From Deinococcus aquaticus (GTDB lineage: Bacteria > Deinococcota > Deinococci > Deinococcales > Deinococcaceae): 64,000 nucleotides of DNA. Under the pieces are notes generated by a model. It was not told the origin of the DNA and made no database searches. It worked only from the letters and a program-made list of their open reading frames with translations. A program made the translations under genes and the position numbers. How positions within the stretch are numbered: position 1 is the first letter of the stretch; every line of letters starts with the position of its first letter. Shown here in pieces: positions 46,938 to 55,847 of the stretch. The stretch covers positions 1,733,501-1,797,500 of the forward strand of contig NZ_CP115165.1 of assembly GCF_028622095.1 (NCBI RefSeq), in the 5' to 3' direction.

Positions 46938-47356
46938 CAGTTGGCGTGCGTGTAACCCCTGGGCGCCGCGTCTAGGCGCCCCGCGCGCCACACGGCCCAC
47001 ATCAGCAGCGGTTGCAGCGGCAGCCTCGCCCAGAGCGCCCAGCCGGGCAGCCCGAACTGCTGCGGGTGCTGCGCCATGTTCACGTTCGCGGGCAACACCG
47101 CCAGCAGCAGGGCCAGCAGGCCCCAGCGGGCTGCCGGGCGCGTGGCGGGGTGCAGCAACCCCAGGCCGCCCAGCAGTTCGGCCGCGCCGCTGAGCAGCGT
47201 GGCCGACCGCGCGGGCAGGGGCACCCAACCGGGCACGATACTGTCGAACACGCGCGGCGTGACGAAGTGCAGCGTGCCCGCTCCGACGAACAGGGCGCTC
47301 AGCAGCAGGACGCCGGGCGTGGGCCGCTGAAGTTCACGGGTGGGTTGATCGGGCAT
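46937..47356 (-). CDS. DoxX-like membrane protein
   Basis: A 139-residue protein with four membrane segments: GVLLLSALFVGAGTLHFVTPRVFDSIVPGWVPLP, SGAAELLGGLGLLHP, RWGLLALLLAVLPANVNMAQHP, RLPLQPLLMWAVW. GTLHFVTP, AAELLGG and PANVNMAQ are typical of the DoxX-like (MauE/YphA) group, whose function is mostly unknown. GCGAGG lies 9 nt before the ATG on the minus strand. Its stop codon is shared with the repeat element. Confidence 0.78.
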   Translation of the reverse strand: MPDQPTRELQRPTPGVLLLSALFVGAGTLHFVTPRVFDSIVPGWVPLPARSATLLSGAAELLGGLGLLHPATRPAARWGLLALLLAVLPANVNMAQHPQQFGLPGWALWARLPLQPLLMWAVWRAGRLDAAPRGYTHAN

Positions 47357-47380
47357 GGCGCAGCCTCGCGCATTTCACGG

Positions 47381-47406
47381 CAAAAGAAAAGGAGCCCGTA
47401 GGCTCC
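47381..47406 (-). terminator. Intrinsic terminator of the disordered-protein gene
   Basis: On the minus strand, GGAGCC-TACG-GGCTCC is followed by TTTTCTTTT. Classic form, 20 bp behind the stop codon at 47426. Confidence 0.82.
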
Positions 47407-47425
47407 AGAAGAAAGTGAAAAGGGT

Positions 47426-47647
47426 TCAGCCGTTGCTGGAGGGCACGCTGCGGGCTTCCTCGCGGTCCTTGAGCTGCTTGTCGCTCAGTCCGTCGTCGTT
47501 GTTGCGGGGGGCTTTCGCTTCGCGGTCGTTGGCGCTCTTGACGGACGGGTCGTTGTCGTGCTCGATCTCGTGCACTTCTTTCTTGTCACGGTCGTAATCC
47601 TGGGGCTGGCTGGTGTGGCCCTTGTTCTTGTCGTCTTTGTCAGGCAT
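47426..47647 (-). CDS. Small highly charged disordered protein
   Basis: A 73-residue protein made almost only of charged and polar residues (MPDKDDKNKGHTSQPQDYDRDKKEVHEIEHDND and on), with no hydrophobic core. Such hydrophilins are associated with desiccation tolerance; that role is inference. GGGTAAGGG precedes ATG 47647. It has its own terminator. The longer frame upstream is rejected because its composition changes at this Met. Confidence 0.66.
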   Translation of the reverse strand: MPDKDDKNKGHTSQPQDYDRDKKEVHEIEHDNDPSVKSANDREAKAPRNNDDGLSDKQLKDREEARSVPSSNG

Positions 47648-47896
47648 GCCCTTACCCTGACAGGCGGCCGCGCGTTCTTTCTGGGGGCGGCGTGAATGCC
47701 ACTTGATCTCTGAAGCGACGCTCAAGGGCGCGGCGCTGCGTACACCCGCGCCCAGGGGTGCGTGCCGTCCGGGTTGGCCCAAGTTGCGCGGGTCTGTCCG
47801 GCCAGCGTCACCCGGCCCGTTAGTACAGACGCACGGCCGGCAGGCTGCCCTCGTATCAGTGTGGGGGCCGCGCGGCAGGCGCTACCCTGCGGTGCG

Positions 47897-48661
47897 ATGA
47901 GGGCCGCAGTGATCAGTGATGTCCATGGAAACGCCTTTGCGCTGGAGGCCGTGCTGCGAGAGGTCCGCGCCGCCGCCCCGGACCTGACCGTGAACCTGGG
48001 TGATCAGGTCGAGGGCAGCGCCGACCCGGCCCGCGCCCTGAGCATGCAGGCGGAACTGGCGGCGGCCGGGGCGCTGGAAGTACGCGGCAACAACGAGGAG
48101 AAACTCTGGCCGGGGGGCCGCCGCTCACCGCTCTCCATGTCGTACGGGGCGTGGCTCGCGGCGAATACCGACCCGGCCCTGCTGGCGCGCGTGGCCGCCC
48201 TGCCGCTGACTGCGCGGGCCGGGGACCTGCTGGCCTTTCACGGCACGCCGGACAGCGCCTGGGACAGCCTGCTGTGGGTGTGGGACACGGACGGGTACTA
48301 CCGTGCACGCGACCCCAGGAGCCTGCTGGCGCTGGTGCAGCCGCTGGACGCCGCCGTGGTCGTGTGCGGGCACACCCACCGCCCCGGCGCGACCCGCGTG
48401 GGCGACACGCTGGTCGTGAACGCCGGCGCGGTCAGCGATCAGGTGGACGGCGACCCCCGCGCCCGCTGGACGCAGCTGGACCGCGTGAACGGCCACTGGA
48501 ACGTCACCTTTCACGCCGTGCCGTACGACATCGAGGCCGCCGTCGCCTGGGCCGCCACGCACACACCCTTCGGAGGAGGGGAGGGCAGCCTCCTGAGAAC
48601 CGGCACCATGGACGCGCGCGGCGACGGCGTGTGGGAAGGCCCCACCCCCGCCCCCGAATGA
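47897..48661 (+). CDS. Metallophosphoesterase (YfcE/MJ0936-like)
   Basis: A 254-residue calcineurin-like phosphoesterase. Metal motifs: AVISDVHGN, NLGDQVEG, EVRGNNEE, FHGTP and VCGHTHRPG. The start motif right at residue 5 fixes the ATG at 47897, which is 8 nt behind TACCCT. Substrate not deducible; relatives hydrolyse phosphodiesters. The longer upstream frame is rejected. Confidence 0.9.
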   Translation: MRAAVISDVHGNAFALEAVLREVRAAAPDLTVNLGDQVEGSADPARALSMQAELAAAGALEVRGNNEEKLWPGGRRSPLSMSYGAWLAANTDPALLARVAALPLTARAGDLLAFHGTPDSAWDSLLWVWDTDGYYRARDPRSLLALVQPLDAAVVVCGHTHRPGATRVGDTLVVNAGAVSDQVDGDPRARWTQLDRVNGHWNVTFHAVPYDIEAAVAWAATHTPFGGGEGSLLRTGTMDARGDGVWEGPTPAPE

Positions 48662-48756
48662 CCGGAGAACTCGGGGTGAGGGCAGCAGCCCCCTGCGCCG
48701 CGCGCTGCCGGGCCGGGGTCCGGTCCTGACCGCCCGGCGCGCGGTACGCTGACACC

Positions 48757-49983
48757 ATGCACAACAGGGCGGAGCAGGCCAGGGCGGGACAGATCAGCAC
48801 AGGACGGAGCAGCGCAGGACCGACTGGGGCGGAACAGAACGGGGCGGGACGGCGCAGGACGGAGCAGCAGGCCACGGGCAGCCGGGCGCGGCTGGGTGCG
48901 GCGGCCCTCCCGGCGCTGCTGCTGGCAGCCCTGGCCGGCAGCGCCGGAGCGCAGGCTGCGCCCCCCTGCGGCGGGACTCCCGGCGTGCCCGGCTGGGCCC
49001 GGACCGCCGCGTACCGGGGCACGCTGGGCACGCTGCCCATCGCCCTGCAACTCACGCCCGGCCGCTTCGAGAGCCGGTACTTCTACGAGCGCCGCAGCCT
49101 CGACATCTCCCTCGAGGAATTCCGGTCGGGCGAACAGCTGATCCTTCAGGAGACCGTGCGCCTGGCACGCGGCGGTGACAGCGTCGTGACCGGCTGTTTC
49201 ACGCTGATGCCGGCCGCCACCGGCCTGAAAGGCACCTGGCAGGCTCCCGGCGGCCGCGCGGCGCAACCCGTGACACTGAACGCCCTGAACGCCCTGAACC
49301 TGCCGCTGAACCTGCCGTCCTCGCCGGGCCTGCAACGCCTGCGCCGCGACGACCCGCTGGCGTTCCTGAAACTCAACCGCACCTGGGTCCGCAGCGCCTC
49401 CAGTGTCCGCGAGCCGCTGTCCGGCCTGAGTTACCCGCGCGTGCCGGCCGCCAGCGCTCCCCTGAACGCCGCGCTGCAGGACCGCCTGCTGGAGAATGCC
49501 GTGAGCGCCCTGGACTGCCGCAGCATGCTCCCACAGGACCTTCAGAGCGGCGACGGGGCCGGGTACGAATTGCAGGCCGCCGTCACCCTGCAGCGCACCC
49601 GCCTGCTGAGCCTGCGAGAAGACGTGTACTACGACTGCGGCGGCGCACACCCCGACAACTACAGCCTGGGCCTGATCCTGGACCGCGCCACGGGCCGCGA
49701 GGTGAGCCCCGCCGTCATCTGGCCGAAACTCACGGCGGCACGCCAGCAGAGCCTGTACCTGACCGGCGTGCGCCGTCAGGTCGAAGCCGACTGCCTGGAT
49801 GTCCTCACGCAGTCCACGCTGGATTTCACGGCCAACCTCACGCCGGCCGGCCTGAACCTGACGCCCACCAGCCTGCCGCACGTGGCCGCCGCCTGCGCCG
49901 AGACGGTCGTGATTCCCTACGCTGCCCTGCGCCCGGACGTGAACGCCGCCAGCCCTTACTTCCCGGACCTGTACGCCCGCTGA
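48757..49983 (+). CDS. Secreted protein, DUF3298-like, with odd N-terminus
   Basis: A 408-residue exported protein. The signal segment LGAAALPALLLAALAGSAGAQA lies at residues 46-67, behind 45 polar residues encoded by degenerate tandem words (GGACGGAGCAG-like). The mature part ends with DVYYDCGGAHPDNYSLGLILDRATGREVSPAVIW, which recalls the DUF3298/RsiV-type domain of extracytoplasmic proteins. TACGCT lies 6 nt before the ATG, supporting this start despite the long N-region. The stop codon abuts a repeat remnant. Confidence 0.74.
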   Translation: MHNRAEQARAGQISTGRSSAGPTGAEQNGAGRRRTEQQATGSRARLGAAALPALLLAALAGSAGAQAAPPCGGTPGVPGWARTAAYRGTLGTLPIALQLTPGRFESRYFYERRSLDISLEEFRSGEQLILQETVRLARGGDSVVTGCFTLMPAATGLKGTWQAPGGRAAQPVTLNALNALNLPLNLPSSPGLQRLRRDDPLAFLKLNRTWVRSASSVREPLSGLSYPRVPAASAPLNAALQDRLLENAVSALDCRSMLPQDLQSGDGAGYELQAAVTLQRTRLLSLREDVYYDCGGAHPDNYSLGLILDRATGREVSPAVIWPKLTAARQQSLYLTGVRRQVEADCLDVLTQSTLDFTANLTPAGLNLTPTSLPHVAAACAETVVIPYAALRPDVNAASPYFPDLYAR

Positions 49984-49997
49984 TACGGACTCCGTAT
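49983..49997 (+). repeat. Remnant of the 135-bp element (15-bp palindrome)
   Basis: ATACGGACTCCGTAT is what remains when the two element ends are fused without the middle. It begins on the last base of the preceding stop codon, as full copies do. Confidence 0.6.
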
Positions 49998-50018
49998 GAG
50001 CGGCACAGAGGTAACAAA

Positions 50019-50045
50019 ACAGCCCCGGCATGACGCCGGGGCTGT
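50019..50045. terminator. Bidirectional terminator, 408-aa gene and BI-1 gene
   Basis: ACAGCCCCGGC and GCCGGGGCTGT form a perfect 11-bp stem with a 5-nt loop; A-rich sequence precedes and TTGTT follows, giving U-runs in both directions. Confidence 0.88.
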
Positions 50046-50063
50046 TTGTTGAGGGGTTGAAGA

Positions 50064-50759
50064 TCAGTCGCGGCTGCTGCCACCGATGCCGAACAGGCGC
50101 AGGATGAACAGGAACATGTTGATGAAATCCAGGTACAGGGCCAGCGCGCCGTTGATGGCGGCCCGCTCGGCCTGCTCACCCTGAATGCCGCTCAGGGCGA
50201 GGTTGCGCAGCATCTGGGTGTCGTAGGCGGTCAGGCCGGCGAACAGCAGGACGCCCACGATGCTGATGCCCAGCGTCAGGGCGCTGCTGGCCACGAACAG
50301 GTTCACGATCATGGCGACGAACAGGCCGATCACGGCGAACATGAAGAAGCGGCCCATGGCGCTCAGGTCCTTCTTGATCACGAAGCCGGCCACGCTCATC
50401 AGGCCGAAGGTGCCGGCGGTCGTGGCGAACGCGGCGGTCACGGCGCTGGCGTCGTAGGCCAGCAGGATCGAGGAGAAGGTCAGGCCGGTCAGGGCGGCGT
50501 ACGCGACGAACAGCACGCCGGCCAGCGCGCTGGGCAGCCGCTGCGCGCCGAGGCTCAGGACGAACACCAGGGCCAGCTGCGCGATGATCAGCGGCATGCG
50601 CAGGTTCAGGACCTGCAGGGCGAGGACCTCGTTACTGGCGGTCAGCCACGCGATCCCGGCCGTGAGGGCCAGACCGGCGGCCATCCACGAGTACGTGCGG
50701 GCCATGAACGTCCGGACGAGGTCCGTCGTGTTGGTGCGGGTGGTGGGATAGGTCTGCAT
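50064..50759 (-). CDS. Bax inhibitor-1/YccA family membrane protein
   Basis: A 231-residue protein with seven membrane segments of the BI-1 (UPF0005) family. Typical parts are [39 protein letters not shown] and [15 protein letters not shown] with the conserved Asp, ending in [20 protein letters not shown]. Bacterial members are proposed calcium-leak channels or protease-associated proteins. TATTCT lies 7 nt before ATG 50759 on the minus strand; the longer frame is rejected. Confidence 0.93.
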   Translation of the reverse strand: MQTYPTTRTNTTDLVRTFMARTYSWMAAGLALTAGIAWLTASNEVLALQVLNLRMPLIIAQLALVFVLSLGAQRLPSALAGVLFVAYAALTGLTFSSILLAYDASAVTAAFATTAGTFGLMSVAGFVIKKDLSAMGRFFMFAVIGLFVAMIVNLFVASSALTLGISIVGVLLFAGLTAYDTQMLRNLALSGIQGEQAERAAINGALALYLDFINMFLFILRLFGIGGSSRD

Positions 50760-50929
50760 ACACCCCAGAATACGCGGGGAGCCTGAGGCGAGTTCCCGGT
50801 TTGACGGGCGGTCCCTGAGCGTGCCTTTATCCCCGTGGGGCCGGTCCCCGACCGTGTCTCCGCACCCGGCCTGAAGGGCTGAGGTGGCCCATTCAGACGG
50901 GGGAAGGAGGAGCCGGGCCGGGGGGCGGG

Positions 50930-53770
50930 TTACTCGCGGATCAGCAGGGCCAGCGGGAAGTCTTCGAGGACCTTGGCGAGCGGCACGCGGGCGCCGCGCA
51001 CCTTGAGGCTCTCGCCGGTCAGGACGCTCCGGTACGTGCCGGTGGGCAGGCTGATCTGGCGGGTGCCCCAGACTTCTGCCATGGCCCACGGCGTCTGTTC
51101 GCGGGTCAGGGTGAAGGTCAGGCGGGGCGCGACGGTCACGGCCACCTGCCCGGCGTGCTCGCGGCGGAAGGCCAGCGCGTGCCGTCCGGCGTCGATGGAG
51201 TGGTAGGCGCCGCTGCGGAACAGCTCCGGGTGCTGCGCGCGGGCGTGCAGGGCGGCCCAGGTGACCATGACTTTCACGTTGCCGTCCTCGAAGCTGCCCA
51301 GCAGGCGGCGGGCCAGGGCGTGGCCTGCGCCGCGTTCCAGTCTGCCTAGCGTGCGGTTCAGGGCGGCGTAGTCCACGGGGCGGCGGTTGTCGGGGTCAAC
51401 CAGACTCTGGTTCCAGCCCTCGCTGCCCTGGTAGGTGTCGGGCACGCCGGGCGCGGTCAGGCGGACCAGCGCGGCGCTCAGGCCGTTCTGCGCGCCGTAC
51501 GGACTGATCCGGCCGTGCAGTTCCCGCAGGGACGCGGCAAAGGCGTCGTTGCCGAGCAGGCCGCGCACCATGGCGTCCAGCGCGGCCTCGTACTCCTCGT
51601 CGGGCGCGGCCCAGCTGGTCCGGAGTTTCGCCTCGCGCGCGGCCTTGAGCAGGTACGCGCTCAGCCGGTCCGGGAAGTCCGTCAGGTTGCCGTCCAGCGG
51701 GTAGGCGCCCAGCGCGTTTTGCAGCAGCACGAAGGCGTCCAGCGTGGTGGGGGCGCGGCCCAGGTCCAGTTCGGTTTCCAGGGACCGGATCAGCGGCGAC
51801 CAGCGGCTCAGGTACGCCGCCCAGGTCTGCGGCATCTCCGACAGCACGCTGATGCGGGTGCGGGTGTCCTCGCCGCGTTTGGTGTCGTGCGTGCTGCCGC
51901 CCAGCATTGCCTGCGGCCAGTGTTCCGCGCGCGCCGCGACCGAATCATGGAAGGACCGTAGCGGCGTGCCGAACAGCGCCGGGTCGCCGCCCACCTCGTT
52001 CAGGGACAGCAGACGCGCGTAGCGGTAGAAGGCCGTATCCTCGGCGCCCTTGGCGGTGACGGGGCCGGTCAACTGCTGGAATTTCAGGGTGAAGTCCGCG
52101 TACGCCGCGCGCGTCGGCTCGTCCGGGGCGTTCAGGGTCAGCACCGAGTGCAGGTAATCGAACACGCTGGGGTCCAGCGTGGCCCCCGCCCGTCGGTTCT
52201 GCACGCGGGCGTCGCGGATGGCGTGCCCGATCTTGGCGTCGTCGCCGGGTTCGCGTTGCCCGTCGGCGCGGATGTACGTGCGGTACACCGGGAAGGTGGC
52301 GATCACCTCGCGGATCGCGGCGCGCAGGGTGCTCAGCGTGAAGTCACGGGCGCTGCGGTCCGCCTCGGCCAGCCGCTCCAGGTGTTCGGCCAGCACGTTC
52401 ACCTCGCCCGGCAGGCTGACCCGCTGGATCAGGTGCTTGCCGTGGTACAGGTGCTCGCTGTACGGCGCGCGGTCCCCGGTGAAGCGCCGGTATACCGCGC
52501 TGACCTCCTCCTCGTTGGTTCCGTCCACGAACACGCCGTTCAGCTGCGCCAGGAAGTCGTACCCGGTCGTGCCGTGAATCGCCCAGTCGTTCGGAAGCTG
52601 CTCGCCGGGCTCCAGGATCTTCTCGGCGACCACGTACAGCGGCAGCGGCCCCCCGGCGTCCAGCGCCTGCGGGTCCAGGCCCAGGGCGTGCGCCGCGCCC
52701 GCCTGCAGGCCCCGGAAGTACCCGGCCGGGTCGAACAGCCCGTCGGTATGGTCGAGCCGCACGCCCTGGATCAGGCCCTCGCGCAGCAGTTCGAACAGCG
52801 TGGCGTGCGCCCAGGCGAACACGCGCGGGTCCTCCATGCGCAGCGCCGCCAGGTCGTTGATGTCGAAGAACCGGCGGTAGTTGATCTCCTCGGCCGCGAC
52901 CTTCCAGAACGCCAGCCGGTAGTTCTGCTCGCTGATCAGGGCGTCCAGCTGGTCGGGGTCGCCGTTCGCGGCCGTCACGGCCTGATCGAGCGCCGAGCGG
53001 ACGGCGGCGGAAGCCTGCGCCAGTTCACTCAGGCGGCGGGTCATGACCTCGACCTCCTGCGCGCGGATCACGCGGTCCGTGTCGGTCAGGTCCCCGGTGG
53101 TGCTGCGCGGCAGGTTGTCCACGCTGCGGCGGATGCTGGCCAGTTCCGCGCGCACGGCGGTATCGGCGCTGCGGGGCAGGGCCGCCTCGACCCAGCTCAG
53201 CAGCCGCGAGAGGCTGCGCGGCGACAGCGGCAGCGTCCGCTCCCAGTACTGCAACGTGAAGTGCCCGCCCTCGCGGCGCAGTTGCAGTTCGCCGCGCTCC
53301 AGCACCCGGCCGTACTGGTCGCCCAGCACGGGCAGCAGCACCCGGCCGTCCAGCGCGCGCTTGAGCGGGTGCCACGAGATGTCGAAGAAGTGCGCGTAGC
53401 GGCTGGCCTGCCCGTGGCGCAGCACGTCCTCCCAGTAGGGGTTGTGGCCGCCCTGGATGCCCATGTGGTTCGGCACGAAATCCACGATCAGGCCCAGCCC
53501 GAGTTCCCGCGCGCGGGCCGACAGGCGGCGCAGACCGCCGGGACCGCCGAGCTCCGGGTTGATCTGCGTGTGGTCGGTCACGTCGTAGCCGTGCGTGCTG
53601 CCAGGGGTGCTGGTCCAGATGGGCGAGAGGTACACGTCGGTCACGCCCAGCCGCTTCAGGTACGGCAGGACCCGCCGCGCCGCCGCGAAATCGAAATCAC
53701 GGTGCAGTTGCAGGCGGTACGTGGCCGCCGGAAGGTGCGGCATGGGCGCTGCCGGTTCGGCGGGCGTCAT
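50930..53770 (-). CDS. treY: Maltooligosyltrehalose synthase
   Basis: TreY (946 aa) converts the reducing end of maltooligosaccharide to a trehalose unit. GH13 motifs: [44 protein letters not shown] (nucleophile), [11 protein letters not shown] (acid) and [14 protein letters not shown]. Length and motif order are right for TreY. Its ATG overlaps the treZ stop codon (ATGA), so it is co-translated with treZ. No treX or glycogen gene lies beside it. Confidence 0.95.
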   Translation of the reverse strand: MTPAEPAAPMPHLPAATYRLQLHRDFDFAAARRVLPYLKRLGVTDVYLSPIWTSTPGSTHGYDVTDHTQINPELGGPGGLRRLSARARELGLGLIVDFVPNHMGIQGGHNPYWEDVLRHGQASRYAHFFDISWHPLKRALDGRVLLPVLGDQYGRVLERGELQLRREGGHFTLQYWERTLPLSPRSLSRLLSWVEAALPRSADTAVRAELASIRRSVDNLPRSTTGDLTDTDRVIRAQEVEVMTRRLSELAQASAAVRSALDQAVTAANGDPDQLDALISEQNYRLAFWKVAAEEINYRRFFDINDLAALRMEDPRVFAWAHATLFELLREGLIQGVRLDHTDGLFDPAGYFRGLQAGAAHALGLDPQALDAGGPLPLYVVAEKILEPGEQLPNDWAIHGTTGYDFLAQLNGVFVDGTNEEEVSAVYRRFTGDRAPYSEHLYHGKHLIQRVSLPGEVNVLAEHLERLAEADRSARDFTLSTLRAAIREVIATFPVYRTYIRADGQREPGDDAKIGHAIRDARVQNRRAGATLDPSVFDYLHSVLTLNAPDEPTRAAYADFTLKFQQLTGPVTAKGAEDTAFYRYARLLSLNEVGGDPALFGTPLRSFHDSVAARAEHWPQAMLGGSTHDTKRGEDTRTRISVLSEMPQTWAAYLSRWSPLIRSLETELDLGRAPTTLDAFVLLQNALGAYPLDGNLTDFPDRLSAYLLKAAREAKLRTSWAAPDEEYEAALDAMVRGLLGNDAFAASLRELHGRISPYGAQNGLSAALVRLTAPGVPDTYQGSEGWNQSLVDPDNRRPVDYAALNRTLGRLERGAGHALARRLLGSFEDGNVKVMVTWAALHARAQHPELFRSGAYHSIDAGRHALAFRREHAGQVAVTVAPRLTFTLTREQTPWAMAEVWGTRQISLPTGTYRSVLTGESLKVRGARVPLAKVLEDFPLALLIRE

Positions 53771-55629
53771 GCGTCCTCTCCGAACAGGATGGCCTCACCG
53801 GGTTGCAGGGGCCGCCCGGACAGACTGGCGGGGGCCGCGCTGCCCGTCAGGTCATCACCGGAGCGCAGCATGACCCGCGCCGGCAGCGTGAACGGCAGAC
53901 CGGCAGGGGCGTCCAGCGGCGTTTCCCCCAGGTTCCACAGCAGCGCGCGGGTGCCCTGCGGGGTCGTCCACTGCACCCACAGCGTCCCGGCACGGCGGCC
54001 CGTGGCTCCGGCCTCGCCCGGCACGTCCAGCGACCCGGCGCGCACCGCCTGACGGGACCGCACGCTCAGGACCGGGTCCTCGCGGCGCAGGCGCAGCAGC
54101 GTGCGGTACAGCGCCAGCGTCCGCGCGTGCTCCCCGGCCGCCGGCTCGGACCAGTCGAGTTTCGCGCTCTGGAAGGTCGCCCCGGCCTGCGGGTCCGGCA
54201 CGTTCTCCCCGCTGAAGCCCGAGAAGTAAGCGAACTCACGCCGCCGCCCCTCGGACACCAGATGCCCCAGTTCCCCATGATGGTCACTGAAGAACGGGAA
54301 CGGCGTGCCCGCCGCCCACTCCTGCCCCTGGAACAGCAGCGGCGTCATGGGCAGCGTCAGCAGCAGCGTGCTGGCCCCCAGGTACTCTTCCAGCGTCACG
54401 CCCTGCGACTGGTGCAGGCGGTCGCCCAGCGCGCGGTTGCCCACCTGATCGTGGTTCTGGATGCAGTACACGAAACTCGGCGCTTCCAGCGCGTCGGCCG
54501 GCTCGCCCCGGTGGTGCTCCTCGCCCGGCACGTTCCAGAACTGCCCCTCGTACTTCCAGCCGCGGTTGATCACCTGCGCCAGTTCGGCCGCGCCTCCCTG
54601 GAAGCCGCCGTAGTAGCCTTCGTGCTCGCCGGTCAGCGAGACGCGCACCTCGTGGTGAAAGTCATCCACCCAGATGCCGTCCAGGCCGTACCCGGTCACC
54701 AGGGCCGGGTGGTTGCGGTGATCCTCGGCCAGCATGACGTGCAGTCCGCCCAGGGCGTGCACCGCGCTGGCCAGCTCGCACAGGATGTGCACGTCGCTGT
54801 CGTCCTGCATGGCGGCCGTGGCGTCCAGGCGCAGGCCGTCCATGCGGTAATCCTCCAGCCACATGCGGGCGTTGCCGGTCACGTACCGGCGCATGTGCTT
54901 CTCGGCGTAATCCAGTCCCTGTCCCCACGCGGTATGAAAGCGGTCTGTGAAGTACGACGGGCTGTAGCTGGGCAGGTAGTTCCCGTCCGGCCCGAAATGG
55001 TTGTACACCACGTCCACGAACACCGCCAGCCCCAGCCCGTGCGCGGCGTCCACGAAGGCCATCACGTCCTCCGGGCGGCCGTACGGCGCGAACGGCGCGT
55101 ACAGCGCCACCCCGTCGTACCCCCAGCCGCGCGCGCCGGGAAAGGCGGCCAGCGGCATCAGTTGAACGGCCGTGACGCCCAGGTCCTTCAGGTACGGCAG
55201 GCGCTCCAGCGCGGCCCTGAAGGTGCCCTGCGGCGTGAAGGTCCCCACATGCAGTTCGTAGAACACGCACCCGTCCAGCGGCAGTCCCGCCCAGTCCGTG
55301 TGCTGCCACGCGAAGGCGCTCAGGTCCGCGACCTCGGCCTCGCCGTGCACGCCGTCCGGCAGGGACCGCGCGTACGGGTCCGGGACAGCCTGACCGTCCA
55401 GCACGAACTGGTAGCGCGCTCCGGCCCCGACCGGCAGCACCGCCTCGAAGTACTCACCGGGAAGCGCTTCCATCGGGTGAAGCTCGCCGTTCACCCGCAC
55501 CTGCACCTGCGAGGCGAGCGTACTCCACACACGGAAGCGGGTCTGCTGCCGGCCGGGCAGCAGGTGCGCTCCCAGCCTCGACTGCAACCGATCTGCCTGC
55601 CCCGCCTGATGTTCCTGTACGTCGCTCAT
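53767..55629 (-). CDS. treZ: Maltooligosyltrehalose trehalohydrolase
   Basis: TreZ (620 aa) releases free trehalose from the product of TreY. An N-terminal beta-sandwich ([19 protein letters not shown]) precedes the GH13 barrel, with [24 protein letters not shown] (nucleophile), VMLAEDHRN (acid) and [16 protein letters not shown] 55629 has AAGGAGTGAGATC upstream. treZ is the first gene of the treZ-treY operon. Confidence 0.95.
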   Translation of the reverse strand: MSDVQEHQAGQADRLQSRLGAHLLPGRQQTRFRVWSTLASQVQVRVNGELHPMEALPGEYFEAVLPVGAGARYQFVLDGQAVPDPYARSLPDGVHGEAEVADLSAFAWQHTDWAGLPLDGCVFYELHVGTFTPQGTFRAALERLPYLKDLGVTAVQLMPLAAFPGARGWGYDGVALYAPFAPYGRPEDVMAFVDAAHGLGLAVFVDVVYNHFGPDGNYLPSYSPSYFTDRFHTAWGQGLDYAEKHMRRYVTGNARMWLEDYRMDGLRLDATAAMQDDSDVHILCELASAVHALGGLHVMLAEDHRNHPALVTGYGLDGIWVDDFHHEVRVSLTGEHEGYYGGFQGGAAELAQVINRGWKYEGQFWNVPGEEHHRGEPADALEAPSFVYCIQNHDQVGNRALGDRLHQSQGVTLEEYLGASTLLLTLPMTPLLFQGQEWAAGTPFPFFSDHHGELGHLVSEGRRREFAYFSGFSGENVPDPQAGATFQSAKLDWSEPAAGEHARTLALYRTLLRLRREDPVLSVRSRQAVRAGSLDVPGEAGATGRRAGTLWVQWTTPQGTRALLWNLGETPLDAPAGLPFTLPARVMLRSGDDLTGSAAPASLSGRPLQPGEAILFGEDA

Positions 55630-55739
55630 GATCTCACTCCTTGGCACGCCACCCAACAACGGTGACCATCAAGTCAGGCTAGACGCCCCACTACCCCCCA
55701 CCATGAGAACCGCCTCAATGCAACATGAGCAGTTCCCCC

Positions 55740-55757
55740 TTCAATCGGAGCCCGTAT
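55740..55757 (-). repeat. Left-end remnant of the 135-bp element
   Basis: TTCAATCGGAGCCCGTAT corresponds to the first 18 bases of the element in inverted orientation. The rest is absent. It lies between treZ and rnr. Confidence 0.5.
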
Positions 55758-55762
55758 GAAAC

Positions 55763-55809
55763 AGAGGGAGCGGCGCAGCAGGGGTGATTCCCCGCGCGCC
55801 GCTCCCTCT
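55763..55809 (-). terminator. Terminator of rnr
   Basis: AGAGGGAGCGGCGC (55763-55776) pairs perfectly over 14 bp with GCGCCGCTCCCTCT (55796-55809). The 19-nt loop holds a nested GGGG/CCCC pairing. It lies 38 bp behind the rnr stop. Confidence 0.78.
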
Positions 55810-55847
55810 GACTGTTCTGACGTTAGGCCGGGTGTCAGCCGTGCCTG

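Noticed and set aside
52148..55665. Long plus-strand frames opposite treY and treZ
   Set aside because: Both overlap well-supported GH13 genes on the minus strand and lack start signals or motifs.
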